From: JAPPLB01 sp965204095
GTDB taxonomy: Bacteria > Acidobacteriota > Terriglobia > Bryobacterales > UBA6623
Direction of reading: 5' to 3'
Assembly (NCBI GenBank): GCA_965204095.1
Contig: OZ241991.1
Coordinates: 3,720,001 to 3,784,000, forward strand
DNA: 64,000 nt
Of this stretch, positions 17,462-26,107 are shown one piece after another (positions within the stretch are counted from its first letter, which is position 1; each line of letters starts with the position of its first letter). The position numbers were made by a program, and so were the translations under genes. The notes beneath the pieces are model-generated. The model saw only the letters and a program-made list of their open reading frames with translations. It had not been told where the DNA came from and did no database searches.

Positions 17462-17734
17462 CCTGCATGTCTCACCACGTGGCGAGGTGAAGTGCGTGAG
17501 AGGGCCGTCTGGACGAGGCGCGTGCCGCTTGGCGCGCGCAGGTGTACTTGAACCGTACATCGAGCACGGCAAGCAAGCGCAACGCGTGCGGCCTTTATGG
17601 TTCGCCGGCCCTCGGACATTTCTTCCTGGAACGAAACAGGTCCCCGCCAAGGGCTTTCACGAATCACGAGTCACGAGACACGAATCACGGCTTTTTATCG
17701 CGTGCTGCGGCCGTCAGGTGGTGAGAAATGCAGG
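17462..17734. mobile_element. MITE copy E, longest copy, upstream of pyrF
   Basis: Ends CCTGCATGTCTCACCAC and GTGGTGAGAAATGCAGG, flanks GCCG and CTAG. At 273 bp it contains both the GTACTTGAACCGTAC module and the heptamer array (ACGAATC, ACGAGTC, ACGAGAC, ACGAATC), plus a unique central piece. It is in the opposite orientation to copies A-D. Its right end contains the ATG used for pyrF. Confidence 0.9.
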
Positions 17735-18450
17735 CTAGCCTGCTCTCCTCGAAGGACATTGCTCCGTCCGAGCGGCTGATTTTCGCCCTCGACGTCCCGA
17801 CGACAGACGAGGCCCGCCGGCTCGTCAGGCGCCTCGGCGATGCTGTCCGCTTCTACAAGCTGGGCCTGGAACTCTCCATGGCTGGCGGTTACTTCGAGTT
17901 GGCCGACGACCTGATCGCTCAAGACAAGAAGGTCTTCGTCGACCTCAAGTTCTTTGACGTTCCCCAGACCGTTCAACGAGCCGTCGCGCGCCTCGACGGA
18001 CGCGGGATTTCCTTCACGACCGTGCACGGCAACGAGAACATCCTGGAAGCGGCATGTTCCGCGAAAGGCGACGTGAACATCCTCGCCGTGACCGTGCTGA
18101 CGAGTCTCGACGAGGGAGACTTGCGCGACCTGGGATTCCAGTGCAGTCCGAAGGAACTCGTTCTATCGCGCGCCAGACGCGCCCTCGCCGTCGGCTGTGA
18201 CGGCGTTGTCTCTTCGGGACTCGAAGCGCCGGAGCTGCGTCGCGGGCTGGGCGAGAACTTCCTGGTCGTTACCCCCGGCATCCGCCCGGTGGCCAACGTC
18301 GACGATCAGAAGCGGACGGTCAACGTCGAGCAGGCTTTTCACAACGGCGCCGACTACATCGTCGTCGGACGGCCGATCAAGGAAGCGCCTGATCCCCGCG
18401 AAGCGGCGGAGGAGATCCAGCAAACGATCTCGGACGTCTTCAGCGGATAA
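17728..18450 (+). CDS. pyrF: orotidine 5'-phosphate decarboxylase
   Basis: A 240-residue enzyme for the last step of UMP synthesis (OMP to UMP and CO2). It shows the strand IFALDVP, FYKLGLEL, the active-site motif VFVDLKFFDVPQT, and the phosphate-binding VTPGIRP with VVGRPI near the end. The ATG lies inside the end repeat of MITE copy E (GAGAAATGCAGG), with GGTGAG just upstream as a possible ribosome site. No other ATG or GTG start exists before the conserved LIFALDV strand, so the element appears to supply the start codon. It converges with thpR and the 3' ends overlap by 11 bases. Confidence 0.93.
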   Translation: MQASLLSSKDIAPSERLIFALDVPTTDEARRLVRRLGDAVRFYKLGLELSMAGGYFELADDLIAQDKKVFVDLKFFDVPQTVQRAVARLDGRGISFTTVHGNENILEAACSAKGDVNILAVTVLTSLDEGDLRDLGFQCSPKELVLSRARRALAVGCDGVVSSGLEAPELRRGLGENFLVVTPGIRPVANVDDQKRTVNVEQAFHNGADYIVVGRPIKEAPDPREAAEEIQQTISDVFSG

Positions 18451-19018
18451 GGCGGCCTTGATCCGGCAGGTCACTGCCGGTGAGGGGGAACTCCTCGATC
18501 TTGCGGTATACCGCCCCGCTCGGCCGCAACTCGCTGGCGAAGAGCACGAAGCGGTCCACGATCTGCTCTCCGAACTCGCGGCCGTGCTCGTCGATGGCCC
18601 GCTGCAACTCCACGGACCGGGTTCTGCCTTTCACCCGGCCCAGGGTCACGTGGGGCCGGTAAGCCCGCCGCTCCCGTTCGATCCCCAACGGCGCCAACGC
18701 CTCGTTGACCTTCGCGGCGAGTCCCGGCAAGTCCTCATCGTGCCGCAGGCCGGCCAGAAAGACCCGAGGGGAGCGCAGATTCGGCAAGACGCCCAATCCG
18801 GTGACGGTGAAGCGAATCGGACCGGAACTCACCCGGCGAAGCGCCTCGACCACTTCATCGCAACGCCTCTCGGGCCACTCGCCGATGAACTTCAGAGTCA
18901 GGTGCTGGTTCTCCTGCCTCACCCATCGCATGGGCAGTCCGGGCGGCATGGCATCGATGGCCTCCCGCAGAGCTTGCCGGCAGCCTTCGTCCAGTTCGAT
19001 CGCCGCAAACAAGCGCAT
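18440..19018 (-). CDS. thpR: RNA 2',3'-cyclic phosphodiesterase (2H family)
   Basis: A 192-residue 2H phosphoesterase starting MRLFAAIELDE. It carries both signature motifs, HLTLKFIG (residues 39-46) and HVTLGRV (about 127-133), that form the active site. Bacterial members open 2',3'-cyclic phosphates on RNA ends. The start ATG follows directly on the CTAG that borders MITE copy F, and the only AGG near the start lies in the element's end repeat. Confidence 0.9.
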   Translation of the reverse strand: MRLFAAIELDEGCRQALREAIDAMPPGLPMRWVRQENQHLTLKFIGEWPERRCDEVVEALRRVSSGPIRFTVTGLGVLPNLRSPRVFLAGLRHDEDLPGLAAKVNEALAPLGIERERRAYRPHVTLGRVKGRTRSVELQRAIDEHGREFGEQIVDRFVLFASELRPSGAVYRKIEEFPLTGSDLPDQGRLIR

Positions 19019-19022
19019 CTAG

Positions 19023-19198
19023 CCTGCATTGCTTACCACGCGGCGAGGCGAAGTGCGTGAGAGGACCCTCAAGACGAGGCGCGAGCCGCTTGGCGCGCGC
19101 AGGCGTACTTGAAAGTACATCGAGCACGGCAAGCAAGCGCAACGAAGTCATGGCGGTCGTACCGCGTGCTTCGGCCGTCGGGTGGTAAGCAATGTAGG
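19023..19198. mobile_element. MITE copy F, matched changes in both ends
   Basis: Left end CCTGCATTGCTTACCAC and right end GTGGTAAGCAATGTAGG. The unusual GCTTAC and GTAAGC are complementary to each other and differ from the family consensus in both arms. CTAG flanks both sides, a clear duplication. It separates the thpR start from the radical SAM gene and must carry or flank the promoter of both. Confidence 0.9.
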
Positions 19199-19263
19199 CT
19201 AGCAGTTCCCACAAGTAGTTACGAAGGAAAAAGGCCGCTGTGTTGTAAACTGTCTCCTCGTCA

Positions 19264-20316
19264 ATGGCTACCGACCGGCACCGGCTCATACAGGGGATGC
19301 TGCAGCACTACCCCTTCGTGATCAAGAACTTCAGCGCCTACTTCAGGAATCTCTATCGTCGCAATATTCTCAAGACAACGGTCGTAACGCCGTACTCGGC
19401 GATCTTCTACGCCACGCACAAGTGCAATCTCGATTGCGGCTACTGCACGCAGAAGAACCCGGAAGTCTTCAGCCAGGAACTCGATACCGAAACGACCATT
19501 CGCCTCTTCCGCAACCTGCGCAAGGATGTCGACACCTTGCTGATCACGGGCGGCGAGTGCACCGTCCGCCCCGACATCGAGGAACTCGTCCGTGCGGCCC
19601 GGCAGGACGTCAAGTTCCGGTCTGTGCTGGTGGTGACGAACGGCGTGCTGCTCGATAAACGCCGGGCGATGCTGCCGCACCTGAGCGGACTGGTTTGCAG
19701 CCTCGACGCGATCTCGCACGATCCCTCCGATCCGATGTCGAAGTCGGCCGCCGTGCCGCGCGTGCTCGAGAACCTCATGATGGCCAAGCAGATTCTTCCG
19801 GCCGATGCCATCACACTGAGTTGCGTTCTCGAATTGTGGAACATCGAAGAAGCCGAGAAGATCCTGGCGTTCTGTCAGGAGCACGGTTTTTACTTCTCGG
19901 TGCAGTCCGCTCAGAACAACGGCAAGTATCCGAATTTCACGTACCTGAAGAACGAGCGCTATCAGCGCTTCGTGGACAAACTCATCTCGATGCGAAAGAA
20001 CCGCGAGGCGCGTATCAACGGTACGCCCAAGCTGCTCTCGACCGTGCTGCGGTTCGAAGAGTTCAAGTGTTATCCGACCATGTTCCCGCGCGTCTACCCC
20101 AACGGCGACATCTTTTATCCCTGCGAGGTTCTGCGGAAGATCGCCGGGAATGTGCTGGAGGACGGATCGATCTCCGCGGCGTTCGCCCGCGGGCGCCGGA
20201 TCTACGGCGAAACCCCGCAGTGCAAGAATAACTGCTTCTTGTTCGGGAACGTCTTATCTTCCTATTACGTGGAAGACTTCTGGGGATTGGCTGCCGACAC
20301 CGTCCGGCCCGCCTAG
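19264..20316 (+). CDS. radical SAM protein (SPASM-like C terminus)
   Basis: A 350-residue radical SAM enzyme. The [4Fe-4S] site is CNLDCGYC (residues 52-59), followed by the GGE motif (LLITGGECTVRP). The C-terminal part contains further cysteines (KCYPTMFPRVYPNGDIFYPCE and QCKNNCFLFG) in positions expected for an auxiliary-cluster SPASM-type region. The general form is that of peptide- or cofactor-modifying enzymes, but there is no precursor peptide gene next to it. The TAG stop is part of the CTAG at which the IS1380-type element has inserted. Confidence 0.85.
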   Translation: MATDRHRLIQGMLQHYPFVIKNFSAYFRNLYRRNILKTTVVTPYSAIFYATHKCNLDCGYCTQKNPEVFSQELDTETTIRLFRNLRKDVDTLLITGGECTVRPDIEELVRAARQDVKFRSVLVVTNGVLLDKRRAMLPHLSGLVCSLDAISHDPSDPMSKSAAVPRVLENLMMAKQILPADAITLSCVLELWNIEEAEKILAFCQEHGFYFSVQSAQNNGKYPNFTYLKNERYQRFVDKLISMRKNREARINGTPKLLSTVLRFEEFKCYPTMFPRVYPNGDIFYPCEVLRKIAGNVLEDGSISAAFARGRRIYGETPQCKNNCFLFGNVLSSYYVEDFWGLAADTVRPA

Positions 20317-22050
20317 CCCGCATTTCTCACCAGCGGCATTGCGAAGGGTTGAGGGGGGCCGCAATAGGGTCTGAAGCTCGGAATCCTCACGGTGAGGAGG
20401 GACGAGGGCCGGTACGGGGCGTTTTCTGCCGCCCCTGGCGACCCGCCAACGTCCGTTTTTGGGGTTGTTGCCGACAGCAGACACACTTAGCCCTGCGGCC
20501 CCGGCAGAGCGCCCCGGGAACGCTGTTTTTGGGCTCACTCGGTGTTCTCACACCGTTGCTGGTCCCGGCGGACGCAGTGCCCGATACACCGCCGCGAACG
20601 CCTCCTCATAGGGATAGCCGCTGGCCAGCGACAGCTGCACCCGCCGCACGCTCACCTTCACCAGCGCCCCGATCTTCAACAACCCCCGCCGGATCGTCTC
20701 CGTCTGCGCCCGCGCCCACTGCGTGCCCTCCAGCCCCAGCCGCCGCAGCCCCACCAGCAACACATACGCCAGCGACGACAGATGCAGCCGCAACTGATTG
20801 GCCCGCAGCGTCTCGCTGCTCATGCGATCCGCGAACAGACTCAACTGCTCCTTGATGCGGTTCTCCGCCTCCCCGCGCTCGCAGTAGAGTTGTTCGTACA
20901 ACCGTTGCGGCGGCCAACGCTTGGCATCCAGTGACGTCACCACGTAGCGCGGATTCTGCTTGCCGACGAGTTGCTCCGCCTTCCCCACCACCCGCCGCGC
21001 CCGGCTCCAACTCTCAAGCGTCTGGTACTCAAACTCCGTAAAGACCCGCGCCGGCCGGCCCGTCTGCTGCTGCTGCCGGGCCGCCTCGTCGAGGGCGTCG
21101 TCGATCAGCGACCGCAGCCGCTCGTTGCGCGCCAGCCCCAACACGTATTCCACTCCGTTCTGCTCGCACCAGTCCATCAACTCGTCCCGACAAAACCCCG
21201 AGTCGCCGCGCACGATGATCCTCACCTGCGGCCACGCTCCCCGGATCTGCGCCACGATCCTCTTCAGTTCCGCCAGACTGCCCTCCGCCGCGTCCTGATT
21301 CGCCACTCGCTGCCGCGCGCACAATACGTGCTCGCCGCTGAAGATGTACAGCGGCAGGTAACAGTAGTGTCGGTAGTAGCCGTGAAAGAAACGCCCCTCC
21401 TGTTGCCCATGCAACGGCGTATCGGTGGCGTCGATATCGAGAATGATCTCGGCCGGCTCCTGCGAGTGCGCTTCCACGAACACGTCCACCAGCAGGCGGT
21501 CGATCGCTGCGCTGTCGCAGCGGATCTTCTTATAACGGTCCAGCCCGTCGGTCGTTCGTTCCAGTCGCTGCAACGTGCTCTTGCCCGCCAGCGGCTGGCC
21601 GCGGTCACGCTCGCGGCGGCGCTGCTGCCCGCCCACGTCGCTCTTGCCCGCCAGCAGCGCCAGCCCCGGATCCCGCCGCAACTCGTCGTGATCGTTGAGG
21701 TCTTCGTATCCCAGCGCCAGCCCGTAGACCCGCTGCGAGACCAACTCCCCCACCCGGTGTTCGATGCGCCGCGAATCGCGGCCATCCTCGAAGCAGGCCG
21801 CCAGCCGCGGCAGCAGCTTGATGCGCTGGTCCACCTCGCGCAACAGCAGCGCGCCGCCGTCGGAACTGATCACCCCGCCGTCGAAGCGGGCGCTCACCTG
21901 GCGCCGAAAATGCTTGGCAAAGGTGAAGCTGCATTGAGTACACTCTGTTGTCAGAGGGCTGCTTTCGGCTTGTGGCGCTAACGTTTTGGACATAAATGTT
22001 TTATGCCACACCAGGCAGCCCTTTTTCTACTCCCTGGTGAGAAATGCAGG
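20317..22050 (-). mobile_element. IS1380-type insertion sequence
   Basis: A 1734-bp element bounded by CTAG on both sides (20313-20316 and 22051-22054). The ends are CCCGCATTTCTCACCAG and, on the other side, the complement of CCTGCATTTCTCACCAG, which match the MITE ends at 15-16 of 17 positions. It encodes one DDE transposase and has a 230-bp non-coding 3' flank. It is the probable source of the transposase that moved the MITE family. A relic of its 3' end lies at 8218-8403. Confidence 0.9.
20548..22011 (-). CDS. IS1380-family transposase
   Basis: A 487-residue DDE transposase. Catalytic motifs are ILDIDATDTPLHG (first Asp), IIVRGDSGFCRDEL (second Asp) and LYCERGEAENRIKEQ (Glu, in the YREK-like block). 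The protein appears full length for the family and has no frameshift, so the element may be active. The start could also be six codons later at MSKTLAPQ, which fits the usual family start. The N terminus lies about 40 bases from the right end of the element. Confidence 0.93.
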   Translation of the reverse strand: MWHKTFMSKTLAPQAESSPLTTECTQCSFTFAKHFRRQVSARFDGGVISSDGGALLLREVDQRIKLLPRLAACFEDGRDSRRIEHRVGELVSQRVYGLALGYEDLNDHDELRRDPGLALLAGKSDVGGQQRRRERDRGQPLAGKSTLQRLERTTDGLDRYKKIRCDSAAIDRLLVDVFVEAHSQEPAEIILDIDATDTPLHGQQEGRFFHGYYRHYCYLPLYIFSGEHVLCARQRVANQDAAEGSLAELKRIVAQIRGAWPQVRIIVRGDSGFCRDELMDWCEQNGVEYVLGLARNERLRSLIDDALDEAARQQQQTGRPARVFTEFEYQTLESWSRARRVVGKAEQLVGKQNPRYVVTSLDAKRWPPQRLYEQLYCERGEAENRIKEQLSLFADRMSSETLRANQLRLHLSSLAYVLLVGLRRLGLEGTQWARAQTETIRRGLLKIGALVKVSVRRVQLSLASGYPYEEAFAAVYRALRPPGPATV

Positions 22051-22768
22051 CTAGCCGCTTGACGCTGTAGATCGCGTGCGCCGCCGTTTCGGCCAAGTGG
22101 GTATGGAACGCGCCGGCGTATTCGAACCGCAGCACTCTCCCATCCTTCAGGAACAGCTCCATGGGCACAGTCGCTGTTTGATCGACGTGGGTCTCGCGCA
22201 CGGGCGGGTCCTTGGCTTCCGAGACGTAGACCGGCACATAGGGCTTGCCGTGCACACGGATGTCCTCGATCTCCGTCACGGCAAGGACGCCGGCCACGTC
22301 GACACCGTCTGCCGGAACGAACAACAGCTCTTGATCTTTCAGCAGGATGTACAGCGGCTGTCCGGTGGGGACTCCGGGAAATCGGCCCGCCGTCAGCTTC
22401 CCGCCGTTGAGAAGGTAGTCCGACTTGTAACGAGCTTGCAGCTTGCGCTCGTGCTCCGGATCGCGTACTCCTCTGACCAGCAGGGCGAGCAGAACAAGCA
22501 CGCTCCCGGGAATCACGAGCCAGAGTTTCGAGAAGGTCATTCCGAGCGTGGCGACCGCCAGGCCCAATCCTGCTGCGAGAAGCCGCACCCGCCACCAATC
22601 CGGTCGGCGCCGGCGTCGGCGGATGGTGGGCAGCAGCAGGATGACCCAGAAGAAGGCGTACAGAAACGACTCGATCCACTTGGACGGCCGGGCTGGCCGG
22701 TGTGATCTCTTCTTGTCGCCTTCTTGCTGTGCGGGGTCCGACGGTGAGGGTCGGCGGCGCTTGCTCAA
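22001..22768 (-). CDS. membrane protein of unknown function with IS-derived tail
   Basis: A 255-residue protein. A basic, hydrophilic N terminus is followed by two or three membrane helices (residues about 33-100) and a soluble C-terminal part that looks like a PH-type beta fold (LLKDQELLFVPADGV ... VPMELFLKDGRVLRFEYAG). The last 15 or so residues (ACISHQGVEKGLPGVA) are encoded by the end of the IS1380-type element, so the native C terminus has been replaced. The TTG start overlaps the glmM stop, which puts it in an operon with glmM. Function unknown. Confidence 0.65.
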   Translation of the reverse strand: MSKRRRPSPSDPAQQEGDKKRSHRPARPSKWIESFLYAFFWVILLLPTIRRRRRRPDWWRVRLLAAGLGLAVATLGMTFSKLWLVIPGSVLVLLALLVRGVRDPEHERKLQARYKSDYLLNGGKLTAGRFPGVPTGQPLYILLKDQELLFVPADGVDVAGVLAVTEIEDIRVHGKPYVPVYVSEAKDPPVRETHVDQTATVPMELFLKDGRVLRFEYAGAFHTHLAETAAHAIYSVKRLACISHQGVEKGLPGVA

Positions 22769-24108
22769 GTCCCTAGCTCCTGCTGAAAGAGTTCCACCAG
22801 TCGGCGAGTGTGCTCGTTCACCATCGCCTGCGTCTCGGCTTCCACCATCACCCGCGCCAGTGGCTCCGTCCCGGAGTAGCGCACGACCACGCGCCCGCGG
22901 CCGTTGAGTTCGTGGCGGCTGCGATCAACGGCGTCAGCAATGACCGGGACTTCTTCGATAGGAGGTTTCCGGGTCACGCGGACGTTCTCGAGTTTCTGCG
23001 GAAACACCGCCAGCCGCTTCCTCAGCTCGCTCAAAGGCTTGTTCTCCGCCGCCAGGATCCGCAACATCATCAGGGCCGTCAGCAAGCCGTCGCCCGTCGT
23101 GGCATACGACCGGAAAATGATGTGACCGGACTGCTCTCCGCCCAACTCGGCGCCGACGCGCAACATCTCTTCCAACACATACTTGTCGCCCACAGAAGTG
23201 CGCAACATCGATAGGCCCCTCTCGCCGAGGGCCTTCTCCAAGCCCATGTTGGCCATCACCGTGGTCACGATTCGGTCACCGGGAAGCCTGTCGCGGCGCA
23301 CCAGGTACTCGGCCGCCAACAGCAGAATCGCATCGCCATCGACGACGCTGCCATCCTCGGCTACGAACAGGACCCGGTCTGCGTCGCCGTCGAACGCGAT
23401 ACCGACGCGGCCGTCGCTTTCGGAAACGCGCTGCCGCAGATTCTCCAGGTGGAGTGAGCCGCATCCCTCGTTGATGTTGCGGCCGTTGGGCTGATCCCCA
23501 ATGATCTCTGCATCGACGCCCAGCCGCTCGAAGACTTTGGGAGCGAGTTGTGAGGCGGCCCCGTTAGCGCAGTCGACGATCACTCTGGTGGCGGCGATGT
23601 CCGGTTCCTCCGCCGCTACCGAGAGCAAATAGTTCAGGTAGGTTTCCCGCAGCGTTTCTTCTGCAGGCAGCCTCTTTGTCTCAGTCCCTAGTCCATCTTC
23701 GCGAAGGAACGCAATCTCAGCCTCGAGGTCTTCTTCTTGACGGTCCGGCAGCTTCAGGCCCGACGGTCCGAATACTTTGATGCCATTGTCATGAAAGGGA
23801 TTGTGGGACGCCGAAATCATGATGCCCGCCGCGAGACTCCGGGACCGCGTCAGGTAGGCTACACCGGGAGTCGTGATGATTCCCGCGGAACGTACCGCTA
23901 CGCCCTGGCTTGCAAGACCGCCGGCCAGCAGGGCGGCGATATGAGGTCCTGATTCGCGGGTGTCCATGCCGATCACTGCTGTGGCGTCCACGGTGGCCAG
24001 CAGGCTTTTTCCCAAAGCCGATCCCACTGCGAATACAGTGTCGTCGTCAAGAGGAGGCTCGCCCGCCACGCCGCGGATGCCATCGGTCCCGAAAAGTTTC
24101 TTTGCCAT
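22765..24108 (-). CDS. glmM: phosphoglucosamine mutase
   Basis: A 447-residue enzyme that converts glucosamine-6-phosphate to glucosamine-1-phosphate for peptidoglycan and LPS. The active serine is S101 in MISASHNPFHDNG. The metal loop is FDGDADRVLF, the sugar-binding loop GGEQSGHIIF and the phosphate-binding end VVRYSGTEPLARVM. Length and motifs are complete. Its stop overlaps the TTG start of the membrane protein downstream. The enzyme is itself activated by phosphorylation of the active serine. Confidence 0.95.
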   Translation of the reverse strand: MAKKLFGTDGIRGVAGEPPLDDDTVFAVGSALGKSLLATVDATAVIGMDTRESGPHIAALLAGGLASQGVAVRSAGIITTPGVAYLTRSRSLAAGIMISASHNPFHDNGIKVFGPSGLKLPDRQEEDLEAEIAFLREDGLGTETKRLPAEETLRETYLNYLLSVAAEEPDIAATRVIVDCANGAASQLAPKVFERLGVDAEIIGDQPNGRNINEGCGSLHLENLRQRVSESDGRVGIAFDGDADRVLFVAEDGSVVDGDAILLLAAEYLVRRDRLPGDRIVTTVMANMGLEKALGERGLSMLRTSVGDKYVLEEMLRVGAELGGEQSGHIIFRSYATTGDGLLTALMMLRILAAENKPLSELRKRLAVFPQKLENVRVTRKPPIEEVPVIADAVDRSRHELNGRGRVVVRYSGTEPLARVMVEAETQAMVNEHTRRLVELFQQELGT

Positions 24109-24596
24109 CAGCTTCGCTGCCTTGCGAGAAGCATTCGCACCTGAACCGTCACGTCCGCTCTGTCCTCAAATTGCACGCAAGGATCAGACACGTGATCTGC
24201 CGTGCGGAAAGCCCCTTCCGGCGGCCGCTTGACGCAAGCCGATGCGGTCGATCGTCACCTGCCCGAGTGAACTCGCTCGGATTTCCGGTCCTATGACAGT
24301 GCGCGGGGAGGTTGACTGCCTGGGAGTCGATGGGTAACCGTTGGCGGTCACACCGTAGGAGCCTCCCGACATCTCAACCAGTCTGCGTCGAAATCTTCAT
24401 CAGTGTAACGAAAACGCCTGTGACATCCTGTGCGCCGCATCGTCCGGCGCGAAGCCGCCCCGAATCCGCTCCTGAGGATCACGGAGCGGCGGCGGCGCTC
24501 CGTGCAAAGCCGGCTCTGCGTGAGTTGCGCGCCATGGCGCGCCGTAGCGCGGGTTCTGACGTCCGGGCCGCACAGGTGTTGCCAGGCTCACCCAGG
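24109..24596. other. gene-free stretch with palindromes
   Basis: No supported gene. It includes a 16-bp perfect palindrome GCGCGCCATGGCGCGC at 24527-24542 and a 7-bp stem (CGGAGCG/CGCTCCG) at 24482-24502. Both lie about 55-115 bases beyond the stop of the gene that ends at 24597 and could act in transcription termination. Short open frames in this region match nothing I recognise. Confidence 0.5.
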
Positions 24597-25388
24597 CTAA
24601 TCCACGATGTTGGCGTGAAGGATCAAGAAAATGCCATCGACCACTCCACGGACTCCTGCCTTGCCGACGACAACGGTCTTGCCCACAGGTAGATCAATCT
24701 GGGTTTCTATCCCAATTCTCTCCTGGATCGACTTTCTCTCTGATGTCCGAACCGGTATAAGCGCTGCGAGAGCGACTTCCCTGATCGAGATGGTCTGCCC
24801 ACCAGGTGACGATTGAATCGAGTTCAAGTGCACTCTGAACTCATAAGAAGCGGGAGCAGCTCCTTCGACAGCCAGATCAGGTATCAATCCGGAAACGGAG
24901 CTGCGTTCCCGTGACCGCGAGCGCAAACGCAACGATACCGTTTCCAGAAGCTGGTACCCCTGATAGGGGAACCGCTCTCGCAGTTGGCCGACGACGGGCC
25001 GGAGCAGGGGCGCTACTTCGCTCCCGGAATCGCCGGCGCGGCTGGCTCCCACCAAATAGGCGGTGATTTCCACGTTTCGGTTTTCGGACCGTGCGGGCCG
25101 CGCGGACGGGACATCGAGTTGCTTGACGGCTTTCTCCACGAATTCCACCGCGCTCGGAGGGCCATGGACGACCAGGAGGCCAAGTTCGGAATCCGACCGC
25201 AGACGGACGGGGAGGTGACCCAATAGCTTGGGAACACTATCGGGGTCTACATGATCCAGCTTGAGTATCTTCGTGACCGGATCGCTTTCTGGTGCTTGTT
25301 TCTCTTCACCGAAGGCGCCGGTAACGCACAACGCCAGGGCCGCCATGATGACGGCCGTATGAATCCAAGGGGTTGCTTGTCTCTGCAT
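24597..25388 (-). CDS. exported protein with secretin-N-like domain
   Basis: A 263-residue protein with a signal peptide (TAVIMAALALCVTGAFG). Residues about 40-95 (ILKLDHVDPDSVPKLLGHLP ... LLVVHGPPSAVEFVEKAVKQLD) have the pattern of the short secretin/TonB N-terminal domain. The rest is beta-rich with no known motif. It is the third gene of an operon that starts with an ECF sigma factor and anti-sigma factor, two bases from the anti-sigma gene. Similar sets in Acidobacteriota include secretin-domain proteins of unknown role. Confidence 0.65.
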   Translation of the reverse strand: MQRQATPWIHTAVIMAALALCVTGAFGEEKQAPESDPVTKILKLDHVDPDSVPKLLGHLPVRLRSDSELGLLVVHGPPSAVEFVEKAVKQLDVPSARPARSENRNVEITAYLVGASRAGDSGSEVAPLLRPVVGQLRERFPYQGYQLLETVSLRLRSRSRERSSVSGLIPDLAVEGAAPASYEFRVHLNSIQSSPGGQTISIREVALAALIPVRTSERKSIQERIGIETQIDLPVGKTVVVGKAGVRGVVDGIFLILHANIVD

Positions 25389-25390
25389 GA

Positions 25391-26107
25391 CTACTCTCCG
25401 TTCTGGCCCACGAGCCAGTAGATGGTGATATCGGGGTCGCTTGATGCCACTTGCAGGACCGTGTCCTGGTTTTCTTCAGGGTTGCCGCTGTCCGCGTCGG
25501 GCAGCGAGACAACGGTGATTGCGGGTTCGGTGATCTCCGGCGTCGTCGCGGCGGCCCGAATGGGCTGTTCCTCGGCTTCGTCGTGACGCGGCGGGAGCGC
25601 CGGCGGCGCGGCAGGCGGTTCGACAGATACGTTTCCCTCTTCAACCATCTCTTCATCGGGTGAGAGAATCGGCTCCTCCGGCTCTTCCTGAAGCTCACTG
25701 GGCGAGCTCGGGCGAGCCGGTTTCGAGGCCACGATCTTTTTCTGCTGGTCCGGGTCCGCCGACCGGGAGTCCCAGAACACGATCGTTACGGCCAGCGCCG
25801 TCGCCAGTCCGGCCACGGCCCAGCGAGGCGCAAGCCGTGGCGGCGTGACCCATCGCCGCCACGCGGACCATGCGTCGCCGGTCCGCAGTTCCGCGAGCGC
25901 CGCGGCGCGAGCGGCGTCCAGGCGTCGTTCCGCCACGGGGGATCGATGCATGGAGCGCAACGCCGCCTGACTTGCGCGCAATTCCTCGGCGGCGCGGCGG
26001 CAGTCGCCGCACTCGCTCAGGTGCCTCAAAAGCTCGGCAGCCTTTTCGGGGGGCAGGTCGCCGCCTGCCTCCAGCGCCAACCACTCCTCGTATCGCCGGC
26101 AGCTCAC
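25391..26107 (-). CDS. zinc-finger anti-sigma factor
   Basis: A 238-residue membrane protein. The GTG start overlaps the sigma factor stop as GTGA. Residues 1-45 hold the anti-sigma zinc-binding pattern with His and paired Cys (HLSECGDC, plus an N-terminal Cys). One membrane helix lies near residue 95 (WAVAGLATALAVTIVFW). The periplasmic part is rich in Pro, Glu and Ala and ends with a short ordered tail. It should hold the co-encoded sigma factor inactive at the membrane until a periplasmic signal is sensed. Confidence 0.85.
   Translation of the reverse strand: MSCRRYEEWLALEAGGDLPPEKAAELLRHLSECGDCRRAAEELRASQAALRSMHRSPVAERRLDAARAAALAELRTGDAWSAWRRWVTPPRLAPRWAVAGLATALAVTIVFWDSRSADPDQQKKIVASKPARPSSPSELQEEPEEPILSPDEEMVEEGNVSVEPPAAPPALPPRHDEAEEQPIRAAATTPEITEPAITVVSLPDADSGNPEENQDTVLQVASSDPDITIYWLVGQNGE

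Noticed and set aside
16377..17468. 363-codon minus-strand frame opposite the second aldo/keto reductase
   Set aside because: The reductase has a full catalytic tetrad and a ribosome site. The opposite frame is a shadow.
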